NCBI GenBank assembly: GCA_026552835.1
Contig: JAPMTY010000116.1
Location: 1-21,419 of the forward strand
DNA from: Candidatus Methanoperedens sp.
GTDB lineage: Archaea > Halobacteriota > Methanosarcinia > Methanosarcinales > Methanoperedenaceae
DNA: 21,419 nt
Reading direction: 5' to 3'
Position 1 is the stretch's first letter. The number at the start of each line of letters is the position of its first letter. Shown piece after piece: positions 14,641 to 21,380 of this stretch. The notes under the pieces are model-generated. The model did not search any database, had not been told where the DNA came from, and was given only the letters and a program-made list of their open reading frames with translations. The position numbers and the translations under genes are program-made.

Positions 14641-14885
14641 GCGGATAGTTAGGATTCGGGAAAAGCGAGATAGCTTAAATTCGTGTTAGTAAGTTATCCT
14701 AATGTACAATATATAACCTTAATAAGGGATTATGGTGAATTGTAGTTACGTTTATGCCAATTCTCCTTATCAGACTGTTTTTACCCTAACATACAATCTC
14801 CAATACGAATTTTATCCATCAAAGCGAAAATCATTAGATGAAAGGAAAAGTAGATAAGTTTGAGTTATGTAATTGATGTGGAAAA
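14641..14885 (+). other. AT-rich spacer before the HEPN-like gene
   Basis: 245 bp with stops in all frames and no gene recognised. It holds a TATA-like AATATATAAC near 14706-14715, a near-palindromic CCTTAATAAGG just after it, and 9-bp words TTATCAGAC (14767-14775) and TTGAGTTAT (14860-14868) that recur after the next gene. Confidence 0.5.
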
Positions 14886-15623
14886 ATGGAATTAAATAAA
14901 ATATTTTACATTGGCTGGAAATTGCAATATATAAAACGAACACCTATGTTAAATGCGTCTGTAAAAGGGGACAATCATATATTAGATAATTTGAAGGCGC
15001 TTCTTGACGATCTTAAAGCATCTAATTTATCTCGACCAACACAAAAAGACCTTGAGGTTATAATAAAAAATTTTGAATTATATGAAGAAAAACAGGCATT
15101 GAAACCCAAAGATGGGGAAATGATTGTTGAGAAAGTGAAATTATGGGTGGATCGCATCACTAATGAATTGTCTGAAAGAAAAATGATCGAAGTTTATACA
15201 GATGGGACGTTAAACTTCAAAAAATTATTAGAAGGAGGGAGCAGTTTCTTTGAAAAAGATGTATGGGATATGTTATCACCTATACAACAGAGCGATATAA
15301 ATGACGCCTGTAATTGCTTATTAACAAAATCGTGGACACCTTCTGTTATGATTTCATTAAGGGCTGCAGAAGATTCTATTAGAAACTTTTATAAATATAA
15401 AACAGGGAACGATTCTCAGAATAAAGGATGGAAAAGCCTATTAGATGAACTAAGCAAAATTAAAGATATAAATAAATCACTTTTAGGATATTTGGATTAC
15501 GTCAGAGATATAAGAAATACCGCAGAACACCCTGATGAAATTTTTGCCCAAATGGAAGCTGAAAGAGTTTTCCACCAAGTAGTGAATATGATTACCGTTA
15601 TCTGTCAAGAACTTCCAAAATAG
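14886..15623 (+). CDS. HEPN-like (DUF4145-type) domain protein, candidate RNase/toxin-like
   Basis: 245 residues, AT-rich (bases 15061-15120 have 16 G/C of 60). The N-terminal 110 residues are helical and charged with no family I recognise. The C-terminal part (about 130-240) reads as a HEPN/DUF4145-like helical bundle: 'LLTKSWTPSVMISLRAAEDS', then 'KGWKSLLDEL', then 'YLDYVRDIRNTAEHPDEIF' and a last helix 'AERVFHQVVNMITVI'. R210-NTAE-H215 fits the RX4H active-site pattern of HEPN RNases. Such domains occur in toxin-antitoxin, abortive infection and other RNA-targeting defence genes, but activity is not proved. The ribosome binding site is weak. No clear partner is adjacent, unless it belongs with the TumA/TumE genes 300 bp downstream. 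Confidence 0.7.
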   Translation: MELNKIFYIGWKLQYIKRTPMLNASVKGDNHILDNLKALLDDLKASNLSRPTQKDLEVIIKNFELYEEKQALKPKDGEMIVEKVKLWVDRITNELSERKMIEVYTDGTLNFKKLLEGGSSFFEKDVWDMLSPIQQSDINDACNCLLTKSWTPSVMISLRAAEDSIRNFYKYKTGNDSQNKGWKSLLDELSKIKDINKSLLGYLDYVRDIRNTAEHPDEIFAQMEAERVFHQVVNMITVICQELPK

Positions 15624-15923
15624 TCAAAGTTGAGTTATCTGGGTAAACTCTGGAAGAATCTCATTTATCAGACGTATAATTTTTTGTAATATTCATTTTT
15701 CAAGTTCGTTTCAATTTCCCAATACTAATTGAAAACTAAAAGCATCTCTCTTTATTATTTCCCTGCAAACTCTCATTTCCTTTTTGTCACAGGATTTAAA
15801 AGATGTGTATCAAGACTTTACACATGCTTGCCCAGCCGCACGCTCGGCGCCGCGCATCGCCAGCAGTATTCTAATTTTATTCGAGCAAGCTTTATAAAGT
15901 TTAAAGCCAATGCTATCATAGTT
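15624..15923 (+). other. 300-bp spacer with two inverted repeats before the TumA/TumE pair
   Basis: No gene is supported. The left part is AT-rich and repeats the 9-bp words TTGAGTTAT (15630-15638) and TTATCAGAC (15665-15673). The right part holds ATGTGTA/TACACAT (15803-15809, 15819-15825) and, starting at the very next base, GCTTGC/GCAAGC (15826-15831, 15885-15890) around a GC-rich core with GCCG/CGGC. The second arm touches the TATA box of the next gene. Confidence 0.5.
15891..15898 (+). promoter_or_regulatory. TATA box of the TumA/TumE-type operon
   Basis: TTTATAAA starts 33 bp before the ATG at 15924, with no ribosome binding site between. It abuts the GCAAGC arm of an inverted repeat, which would be a natural place for an operator. 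Confidence 0.5.
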
Positions 15924-16241
15924 ATGTCCTCTGAATACGCAAAAGCCATAAATTCCCAACTCTCCCATGGTCTTGAATTTGAGAAAAAATATATAGAGTC
16001 CACTTTAAACAAAATGTTAAAAGTTGAGCTGGGGATGGTCAAGCGCGAGCTCAAACTCGTCAAAAACTCACTTGCTGATTTTGAAAAGCGCCATAAAATG
16101 AGCTCGGACGAATTTTACGAGAAATTCAATGCAGGCAAACTTGGGGACGACAGGGAATACATAAAATGGTATGCTTACAAGGACACATCCAGCAAGCTCA
16201 CGGAAAGGCTAAAGGAGATCGAAAAGATAGCTCATGCTTGA
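15924..16241 (+). CDS. TumA-like antitoxin candidate
   Basis: 105 residues from the ATG at 15924, which follows the TATA box at leaderless spacing. An upstream in-frame TTG at 15729 would add 65 residues that read through the inverted repeats and look non-coding. The protein is helical and charged: a long predicted coiled helix (about 15-58, 'VKRELKLVKNSLADFEKRHK') precedes 'MSSDEFYEKFNAGKLGDDRE', ending 'YIKWYAYKD' and a last helix. Small proteins of this pattern are found directly before TumE-family (DUF6516) genes in archaea, and the stop overlaps the next start by 8 bp. The antitoxin role is inferred from the pairing. Confidence 0.75.
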   Translation: MSSEYAKAINSQLSHGLEFEKKYIESTLNKMLKVELGMVKRELKLVKNSLADFEKRHKMSSDEFYEKFNAGKLGDDREYIKWYAYKDTSSKLTERLKEIEKIAHA

Positions 16242-16608
16242 GAACTTTCTTGCTGATCTCAAGGCGTCTTTAACCGCATCCCCGATTGTTAAGGATATTG
16301 AAATACTTGATGAATTTGTTACTTCTGTTTCCGGTTTTCTGGATTGCAGGGTTCTTTTGATTGATGGCTCAGAATTGTTTGTTACTGAATATTTCACTGT
16401 TCTAAAGGACAGGCTATATCGTGATAAATATTCGTATCATCTCCAAAAAAATGATGTACTCATAATAAGATGGGACAATGCGCCTCATCACAGAGAACTT
16501 TCAACTTTTCCATTCCATATCCACATGAAAAATGGGGTTCATGAATCAAAGGAGATGACAGTGGAAGATATACTGGATGAACTTTCAGAAATAATTCAGG
16601 AACACTGA
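16234..16608 (+). CDS. TumE-family (DUF6516) toxin candidate
   Basis: 124 residues. The TumE/DUF6516 pattern is visible: a beta-rich start with 'LLIDGSELFVTEYF', 'DKYSYHLQ' and 'LIIRWDNAPHHRELSTFPFH' (about 77-95), then 'HMKNGVHESKEMTVEDILDE'. Most members I recall carry FPHHKH at the end of the core; here it is FPFHIH (92-97), so two positions of the histidine cluster are changed. That might mean a weakened or altered activity. The biochemical activity of the family is not something I can state from sequence. The start lies inside the upstream gene, so translation is coupled. It ends 13 bp from the convergent methyltransferase. Confidence 0.75.
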   Translation: MLENFLADLKASLTASPIVKDIEILDEFVTSVSGFLDCRVLLIDGSELFVTEYFTVLKDRLYRDKYSYHLQKNDVLIIRWDNAPHHRELSTFPFHIHMKNGVHESKEMTVEDILDELSEIIQEH

Positions 16609-16621
16609 CGGCGCCGCCAAA

Positions 16622-17242
16622 TCATACTTTCTCCGCCACCGCAGAAATCATATGCCTCAAATAATTTTTCCCCTTAAACTTCTTTTCTTTATGTGATTCA
16701 ACAATATTACATGAAAACTTTTCCAGCAGCTCCTCCAATTCACTCTTGCTAAAATAGTGATATACAATGCCATTTTTCCTGGAAAAAGTATTGTGCTCCA
16801 CCTCGCTGCCGCCAAAGCGCATATCCTCTTCCCCCAGCACCTCGATAAACAACAGCCCCCCATTTCTCAAGAGCCGCCAGAATTCGCTTATCGCAGCCTC
16901 TCTTTCTTTCAATAAAAGATGCTGCAGTACGCCGTAACACCAAATAACATCAAAAGACGAATCCGAAAAAGGCATCTGGTAAACATTCGCAGCCAGAAGT
17001 TCGATATCAAGTTTCCGGCTTGCGATACTTTTTCCTGCCATCTTTAAAGCACTTGGCGATACATCCACAGCAACCACATCAAACCCGCGCATCCCCAGAG
17101 GTATGGCGAACTTTCCGCTCCCGCAGCCTGCATCCAGCAAGCGCCCGGTTTTACAGCAGGATTCAAGAGCTTCAAGTGAATAATGTCCTTTCCATATACT
17201 TCTTTTATATTCACCATTCCAGGCTTTGATGTGTTCAATCAT
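16622..17242 (-). CDS. Class I SAM-dependent methyltransferase
   Basis: 206 residues. The methyltransferase core is standard: motif I 'LLDAGCGSGKFAIPLG' (35-50), an acidic end of strand 2 at D60 ('VVAVDVSPSAL'), 'NVYQMPFSDSSFDVIWCYGV' and 'LLRNGGLLFIEVLGEED'. It is of the UbiE/Methyltransf_11 kind, so the substrate is probably a small molecule but cannot be named. The start at 17242 is supported by GTGAG 4 bp upstream. It is divergent from thiDN, with only 57 bp between the starts for both promoters. Confidence 0.88.
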   Translation of the reverse strand: MIEHIKAWNGEYKRSIWKGHYSLEALESCCKTGRLLDAGCGSGKFAIPLGMRGFDVVAVDVSPSALKMAGKSIASRKLDIELLAANVYQMPFSDSSFDVIWCYGVLQHLLLKEREAAISEFWRLLRNGGLLFIEVLGEEDMRFGGSEVEHNTFSRKNGIVYHYFSKSELEELLEKFSCNIVESHKEKKFKGKNYLRHMISAVAEKV

Positions 17243-17267
17243 TAGCTCACTTCATTTTAACTGGAAC

Positions 17268-17280
17268 TATTATAATATAT
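17268..17280 (+). promoter_or_regulatory. TATA box of thiDN
   Basis: TATTATAATATAT is centred 26 bp before the ATG at 17300. This spacing predicts a transcript starting at or next to that ATG, which is why it is preferred over the in-frame ATG at 17279 inside the TATA region. Confidence 0.6.
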
Positions 17281-17299
17281 GCTGACCATTATTTGCAGG

Positions 17300-18619
17300 A
17301 TGAAAACAGTATTGACAATCGCAGGTGTGGACTCAGGCGGGGGCGCAGGCGTAGCAGCGGATTTAAAGACGTTTGCAGCTCTGGGTGTTCATGGAACCTG
17401 TGTAATCACTTCGGTTACAGCCCAGAACACAAGAGGGGTTCTTAATTCTTTTGACATTCCGGTGGATTTCATTAAGGAGCAGTTCGATGCTGTTGTCAGC
17501 GATATCAGGATAGATTATGTTAAAACCGGGATGCTGTCTTCGCCTGATATTGTGAGAGCCGTCGCAAGCCTGGTAAAAAAGCATAAACTTCCGCTGGTTA
17601 TCGATCCTGTGATGGCGGCAGAGGCAGGGGGAAAACTGCTAAGGGACGAGGCAGTTGCAGTTTTAATTGAAGATCTCTTACCTCTTGCCTCGGTAATAAC
17701 GCCGAATGTTTTCGAGGCAGAGCGGTTATCCGGCTTAAAAATTATGGATTTAAAGGGCGCTGAAAAAGCTGCCAGGAAAATCCATGAACTCGGAGCAAAA
17801 GCAGTAATAGTAACAGGAGGACATCTTAAAGGAACTGATGTCCTTTTTGCAGGTGATGTATTCACTCATATCAAAGGAGAATTATTAAAAGGAGGCACTC
17901 ACGGCTCAGGCTGCACGCACTCAGCCGCGCTGACGGCAGAGCTTGCGAGGGAAACACCACTTATTGACGCCGCCCGAAGCGCCAAGAAATTTGTTGAAAA
18001 TGCAATAACCGCAGGTGAAAAAATTGGCGGCGGCGCTGCGCCTGTGAACCAACTAGGGCAAATGCTTGCGGAATCTGAAAGATACCGTATAATTAAAAAT
18101 GTGGAAGAAGCTGTCGATATGATTGAAACTAAAATGGCGGCCGGACTTATTCCCGAAGTGGGATGCAATATCGCAATGGGGATAACAAATGCATCTCTGG
18201 TTTCGGATGTTGCCGCAGTCTCAGGAAGGATTGTGAGGTTAAAAGGCTCACCTCACGCTGTAGGGTGCGTCGAATTCGGCGCAAGCAGCCATATAGCAAG
18301 GATAGTTTTGACAGCGATGCATTTTGACATCTCAATGAAAGCAGCAATGAATATCCGCTATTCCAAGGAGGCGCTTGCAGCATGTAAAGAGCTTGGATTG
18401 CGCATCGCGTCGTTCTCGCGGGAAGACGAACCTGAGGGCGTTTCAACCATGGAATGGGGGGTGGCTGAAGCTATAAAGAAGGAGGGCAGGGTTCCGGATG
18501 TCATTTTTGACAAAGGGGGTATCGGGAAGGAGGCGATGATAAGGCTTCTGGGAAAAGATGCTATTGAGGTTGCACGCAGGGCTATTGATATATCTGGCGC
18601 TATGGTCATCCAGCTTTGA
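17300..18619 (+). CDS. thiDN: Bifunctional HMP/HMP-P kinase and ThiN-type thiamine phosphate synthase (ThiD-ThiN fusion)
   Basis: 439 residues. The ThiD domain (about 1-255) opens with 'VLTIAGVDSGGGAGVAADLK' and has 'VIDPVMAAEAGGKLL', 'VITPNVFEAERLSGL' and the anion-hole loop 'GGTHGSGCTHSA' with C205. It phosphorylates hydroxymethylpyrimidine twice. The ThiN domain (about 258-439) has 'GLIPEVGCNIAMGITNAS' and 'GASSHIARIVLTAMHF' with H331; it joins HMP-PP with thiazole phosphate to make thiamine phosphate. In archaea ThiN replaces ThiE. An ATG seven codons earlier is less likely because it lies in the TATA box. No thiamine riboswitch is visible in the 57 bp before the gene. Confidence 0.95.
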   Translation: MKTVLTIAGVDSGGGAGVAADLKTFAALGVHGTCVITSVTAQNTRGVLNSFDIPVDFIKEQFDAVVSDIRIDYVKTGMLSSPDIVRAVASLVKKHKLPLVIDPVMAAEAGGKLLRDEAVAVLIEDLLPLASVITPNVFEAERLSGLKIMDLKGAEKAARKIHELGAKAVIVTGGHLKGTDVLFAGDVFTHIKGELLKGGTHGSGCTHSAALTAELARETPLIDAARSAKKFVENAITAGEKIGGGAAPVNQLGQMLAESERYRIIKNVEEAVDMIETKMAAGLIPEVGCNIAMGITNASLVSDVAAVSGRIVRLKGSPHAVGCVEFGASSHIARIVLTAMHFDISMKAAMNIRYSKEALAACKELGLRIASFSREDEPEGVSTMEWGVAEAIKKEGRVPDVIFDKGGIGKEAMIRLLGKDAIEVARRAIDISGAMVIQL

Positions 18620-18628
18620 ATGGATTAT

Positions 18629-18636
18629 TTTATATA
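18629..18636 (+). promoter_or_regulatory. TATA box of the 45-residue protein gene
   Basis: TTTATATA starts 32 bp before the ATG at 18661, again fitting a leaderless transcript and deciding between several nearby in-frame ATGs. Confidence 0.5.
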
Positions 18637-18660
18637 CTTTCACAACCAAAAATATGGTTC

Positions 18661-18798
18661 ATGGCAATGTCTAAAAAAATGATGGAAAAGAGAGAGCGTG
18701 AACGCAAGGAAAAGATTGCAGAACTTGAAAAAATGGCGGGAGCCGGCAGCGGTGAAGCCAAAAAGAAACTTGCTAAAGAAAAAAGAAAATTGAAATAA
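18661..18798 (+). CDS. Small, highly charged basic protein, hypothetical
   Basis: 45 residues from the ATG at 18661, the first start after a good TATA box; a second ATG two codons later is also possible. The sequence is almost all charged: an Arg/Lys/Glu helix ('MMEKRERERKEKIAELEKMA'), a short flexible AGAGSGEA link and a lysine-rich end ('KKKLAKEKRKLK'). No family is recognised. Its composition suggests a nucleic-acid or ribosome-associated peptide, which is inference. It is too short for length-based support. The TATA box, clean stop and T-rich tract after the stop (TTTTTTATTTTATTATTT) argue that it is real. It converges on dphB. Confidence 0.55.
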   Translation: MAMSKKMMEKRERERKEKIAELEKMAGAGSGEAKKKLAKEKRKLK

Positions 18799-18822
18799 GT
18801 TAATTTCTTTTAATCCCCTTTT

Positions 18823-19611
18823 TTATTTTATTATTTCCTGCGGTGCTCCGCAAAACTTAACAAGAGCTTCTGCTTCAATAAAATGCAGGCTTGCGGGTAT
18901 TATCAAAATGTGCAGCGGCGCCCCGAAATCATAATCTTTTATTTTTTCAAGATAATCGGCATGAACTGTCGGTGAATCTGAACCCGCTCTTGAAACGCCA
19001 ACCGCAAGCGTATTAACAAGCACCCCTTCACCTCTCTGCCCTTCCATTTCCAATAAGAGCGAAGCAGCTTTTCTTATATCCATAAACCCCTTCTCCATGT
19101 TGATATCGAGAAAAACAAGCGAATGGAGGTCATTTTTCTTGTTCATCTTGATGGTATCGTACGGCGCCTCGGAGATGATAATTTTATTACCGCGGGAATA
19201 CGGGAATGGGATAGTTGTAGATTTGCCGAACCTGTAATTCTGCAACCCGGTCAATCCGCAGACAGAGGATGATATCGACGGGGCATGGATAATCGCTGTA
19301 GCTATACCCAGATCCTTTGCGCGGAGGCGAAGGTCAATATGTGTGGTTGCGACCATGGCATCGCCGCCGGTTAAGAATACAACATTTTTTTCTTTTGCCC
19401 CGGTAAGCCAGGCGGGATTATTCTCAACTTCCTCTCTTGTAAGTACAATCACTTTCCTGCCGTAAAATTGCTCTATTTTTTCAATGGTGGTGCCCATGAG
19501 GTTTGAGGTGTAAAATTCGGCATAGATAATATCGGCTTTCTGCACCGCCTCCAATCCTTTTACCGTAATGTCTTTTTCGTCGTATAATCCAAGTCCGATA
19601 AAGGTAAGCAT
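18823..19611 (-). CDS. dphB: Diphthine synthase (DphB/Dph5)
   Basis: 262 residues, normal length. The tetrapyrrole-methylase fold signatures are present: 'MLTFIGLGLYDEKDITVKGL' (1-20), 'ADIIYAEFYTS' (27-37), 'VVFLTGGDAMVATTH' (77-91), 'IIHAPSISSSVCGLTGLQNY' (108-127), 'FGKSTTIPFP', and near the end 'ALVKFCG'. The enzyme methylates the modified histidine of elongation factor 2 on the way to diphthamide, with SAM as donor. It is found in archaea and eukaryotes, not bacteria. It stands alone on the minus strand between small plus-strand genes. GGGGG directly before the ATG is too close to act as a normal ribosome binding site. Confidence 0.95.
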   Translation of the reverse strand: MLTFIGLGLYDEKDITVKGLEAVQKADIIYAEFYTSNLMGTTIEKIEQFYGRKVIVLTREEVENNPAWLTGAKEKNVVFLTGGDAMVATTHIDLRLRAKDLGIATAIIHAPSISSSVCGLTGLQNYRFGKSTTIPFPYSRGNKIIISEAPYDTIKMNKKNDLHSLVFLDINMEKGFMDIRKAASLLLEMEGQRGEGVLVNTLAVGVSRAGSDSPTVHADYLEKIKDYDFGAPLHILIIPASLHFIEAEALVKFCGAPQEIIK

Positions 19612-19657
19612 ACCCCCTTATATGTCGGCAATATTTGTAAGTCTTGCCATAGAAACC

Positions 19658-19663
19658 TATAAA
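19658..19663 (+). promoter_or_regulatory. TATA box of the 43-residue membrane peptide gene
   Basis: TATAAA lies 25-30 bp before the ATG at 19688, the same leaderless spacing as at other genes here. Confidence 0.45.
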
Positions 19664-19687
19664 CTTCATGTAAGCCTAAATTGATTG

Positions 19688-19819
19688 ATGAATCTTGACA
19701 AGAATATAATTGACGTTGGTGTCGCAATCGGCAGCTTATTTGGGTATGCCGCAATACTGGCTGGAGTAATAATGACTATTTTATTGCTTCAAACGATTCT
19801 TACTGGTGAAATTATTTAA
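19688..19819 (+). CDS. 43-residue single-helix membrane peptide, hypothetical
   Basis: ATG at 19688 opens 43 codons to TAA at 19817-19819. The product starts 'MNLDKNIIDVGVAIGSLFGY' and continues with a strongly hydrophobic helix (about residues 10-38, with small residues GVAIGSLFGYAAILAG), then ends GEII. It should span the membrane once. No family is recognised. Support comes from the TATA box at the correct distance, the coherent hydrophobic pattern with an acidic N-terminus, and the 17-bp gap to trm5, which would allow co-transcription. Confidence 0.5.
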   Translation: MNLDKNIIDVGVAIGSLFGYAAILAGVIMTILLLQTILTGEII

Positions 19820-19836
19820 TTTTATAATGGAAAAAC

Positions 19837-20799
19837 ATGGAATCGCTGTGCGTCAGAGCCCCGAAGAAATCAGGTGAAATTATAAGGCAAAAACTTATCG
19901 GGTTCGGGGCAATCGATAAGAACCTTAAAATAAAACAGGATGGCGAAGACCTTCTAATCCCTGTCCTCATTCATGTTGAAGGATTCGGGGAACTTTCAAA
20001 AGATGATTTTGAAATATTACAAAAAGAAGAGCCTTTGGCCGGGATTGTCGGGGCTTATGAGATACTCGGAGACATTGCCATTATCGACCAGCACGAAAGC
20101 GATGCGCAGGGAATGGCGGATATCCTTATAAAATCCAATAAAATAAGAACAGTTCTCCAGGCTGAGAGCCCGATTGAGGGTGAATACAGGACACGAAAGT
20201 TTTCATTCCTTGCAGGTGAAAAAAGAACTGAAACCTTATACCGGGAAAACGGCTGCAGATACCTTCTCGATGTTGCCATGGTCTATTTCACTCCGCGGCT
20301 TTCAACTGAAAGGATGAGGATTGCAGGCCAGGTTAAAGACGGCGATAAAGTCGTGGATATGTTTGCGGGTGTGGGACCTTTTTCCATTTTGATTGCAAAA
20401 AAATTCCCTTCCTCGCAGGTGATTGCCATAGATAAGAACCCGGTTGCAATTAAATATCTCAGGGAAAACGTGCGTCTTAATAAGGTAAAGAATGTTGAGA
20501 TAAGGGAGGGCGACGCACGGGAGGAAGTTAGAGGGATTCTGGATGCAGACCGTATTATTATGAACCTGCCGCATAGCAGCATCGAGTTTCTTGATACGGC
20601 ATTGGGGATAATTAAAAAAGGCGGAATCATCCATTTATATGCCATTACACATGAGGATGATTTATTTAATGGGACATTGGAAAAAATCGGGAATATCGCA
20701 CAACTGGCTAATTTCCAGGTAATACCCCTTGACCGCAGGATTGTGAGGCCTTATGCACCTTACCAGTATAATGTTTGTATTGATTTTAAGGTGATGTGA
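19837..20799 (+). CDS. trm5: tRNA (guanine37-N1)-methyltransferase, archaeal Trm5 type
   Basis: 320 residues. The D1 tRNA-recognition domain (about 1-70, 'LCVRAPKKSGEIIRQKLIGF') shows this is the long, Trm5b-like form. A D2 beta region follows, then the D3 catalytic domain with 'VYFTPRLSTERMRIAGQV' (149-166), SAM motif 'VVDMFAGVGPFSILIA' (172-187), 'AIDKNPVAIKYLRENV' and 'IIMNLPHSSIEFLD' (240-253). The NLP motif corresponds to the family's NxP active site. It makes m1G37 next to the anticodon, which prevents frameshifting. A related wyosine-pathway role (Taw2/Taw22) is a less likely alternative given the N-terminal domain and the NLPHSS motif. Confidence 0.92.
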   Translation: MESLCVRAPKKSGEIIRQKLIGFGAIDKNLKIKQDGEDLLIPVLIHVEGFGELSKDDFEILQKEEPLAGIVGAYEILGDIAIIDQHESDAQGMADILIKSNKIRTVLQAESPIEGEYRTRKFSFLAGEKRTETLYRENGCRYLLDVAMVYFTPRLSTERMRIAGQVKDGDKVVDMFAGVGPFSILIAKKFPSSQVIAIDKNPVAIKYLRENVRLNKVKNVEIREGDAREEVRGILDADRIIMNLPHSSIEFLDTALGIIKKGGIIHLYAITHEDDLFNGTLEKIGNIAQLANFQVIPLDRRIVRPYAPYQYNVCIDFKVM

Positions 20800-20840
20800 G
20801 TTCTCTGGAAGTGAGTATAAAAACAAGCAATAGGAAATTA

Positions 20841-20850
20841 TTTAATATAC
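20841..20850 (+). promoter_or_regulatory. TATA box of rps15
   Basis: TTTAATATAC is 66-75 bp before the ATG, predicting a leader of about 45 bases. Unlike most genes in the window, rps15 also has a Shine-Dalgarno GGAG (20904-20907) 8 bp before its ATG, so a leadered transcript is expected. Confidence 0.45.
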
Positions 20851-20915
20851 TATCTCCATTATGGATTGCCTTCGCTATTATAAACAATGAAATAATGTTA
20901 ATCGGAGAAAATTAA

Positions 20916-21374
20916 ATGGCAAAAATGCATACACGGAGAAAAGGAAAGGCAGGTTCCAAAAGACCAGTCAGAACCGAGCCCCCAAAGTGGTCTAATTCGA
21001 ATAAGGAAGAGATTGAAACTTTAGTCGGTCAGCTCGCATCGCAGGGAAAAAGCGGAAGCCAGATAGGCATGACTTTAAGAGACCGTTACGGTGTCCCTGA
21101 TGCCAGTCTTGTAACCGGGAAAAAGATCGGGGCAGTCATGAAGGAAAAAAATGTGGCTCCTAAGGTACCCGAGGATATTCATAACCTGATTATAAATGTC
21201 CTTGATCTTAAAAAACACATAGACAGGAACCCGAAGGATGTCCACAACAAGCGGGCTCTTAATAACATGGAGTCAAAAATCAGGAGACTCCAGAAATATT
21301 ATCACCGTGAAGGCGTGCTTCCAGCAGAATGGAGTTATTCCATCCAGAAAGCTGAGATGCTGATTTCAAGATAA
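20916..21374 (+). CDS. rps15: Small-subunit ribosomal protein uS15 (S15), archaeal form
   Basis: 152 residues, the long archaeal/eukaryotic form. The basic start 'MAKMHTRRKGKAGSKRP' and N-terminal S13/S15-type helix-turn region ('VGQLASQGKSGSQIGMTLRD', 'RYGVPDASLVTGKKIG') precede the S15 core (about 85-152) with 'IINVLDLKKHIDRNPKDVHN' and 'LQKYYHREGVLPAEW'. It binds 16S rRNA early in small-subunit assembly. GGAG lies 8 bp before the ATG. The next open frame begins 6 bp after the stop. Confidence 0.96.
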   Translation: MAKMHTRRKGKAGSKRPVRTEPPKWSNSNKEEIETLVGQLASQGKSGSQIGMTLRDRYGVPDASLVTGKKIGAVMKEKNVAPKVPEDIHNLIINVLDLKKHIDRNPKDVHNKRALNNMESKIRRLQKYYHREGVLPAEWSYSIQKAEMLISR

Positions 21375-21380
21375 ATCTCG

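Noticed and set aside
15826..15890. Possible tRNA-like or cloverleaf RNA (GCTTGC/GCAAGC closing arms, inner GCCG/CGGC stem, TTCGAG)
   Set aside because: It is only 65 bases, has no anticodon arm or T-arm of the right size and no invariant tRNA bases. Treated instead as inverted repeats.
15729..15923. 65-residue N-terminal extension of the TumA-like protein from a TTG start
   Set aside because: It would cross the inverted repeats and TATA box, has odd amino-acid composition, and lacks a ribosome binding site. The ATG at 15924 is better.
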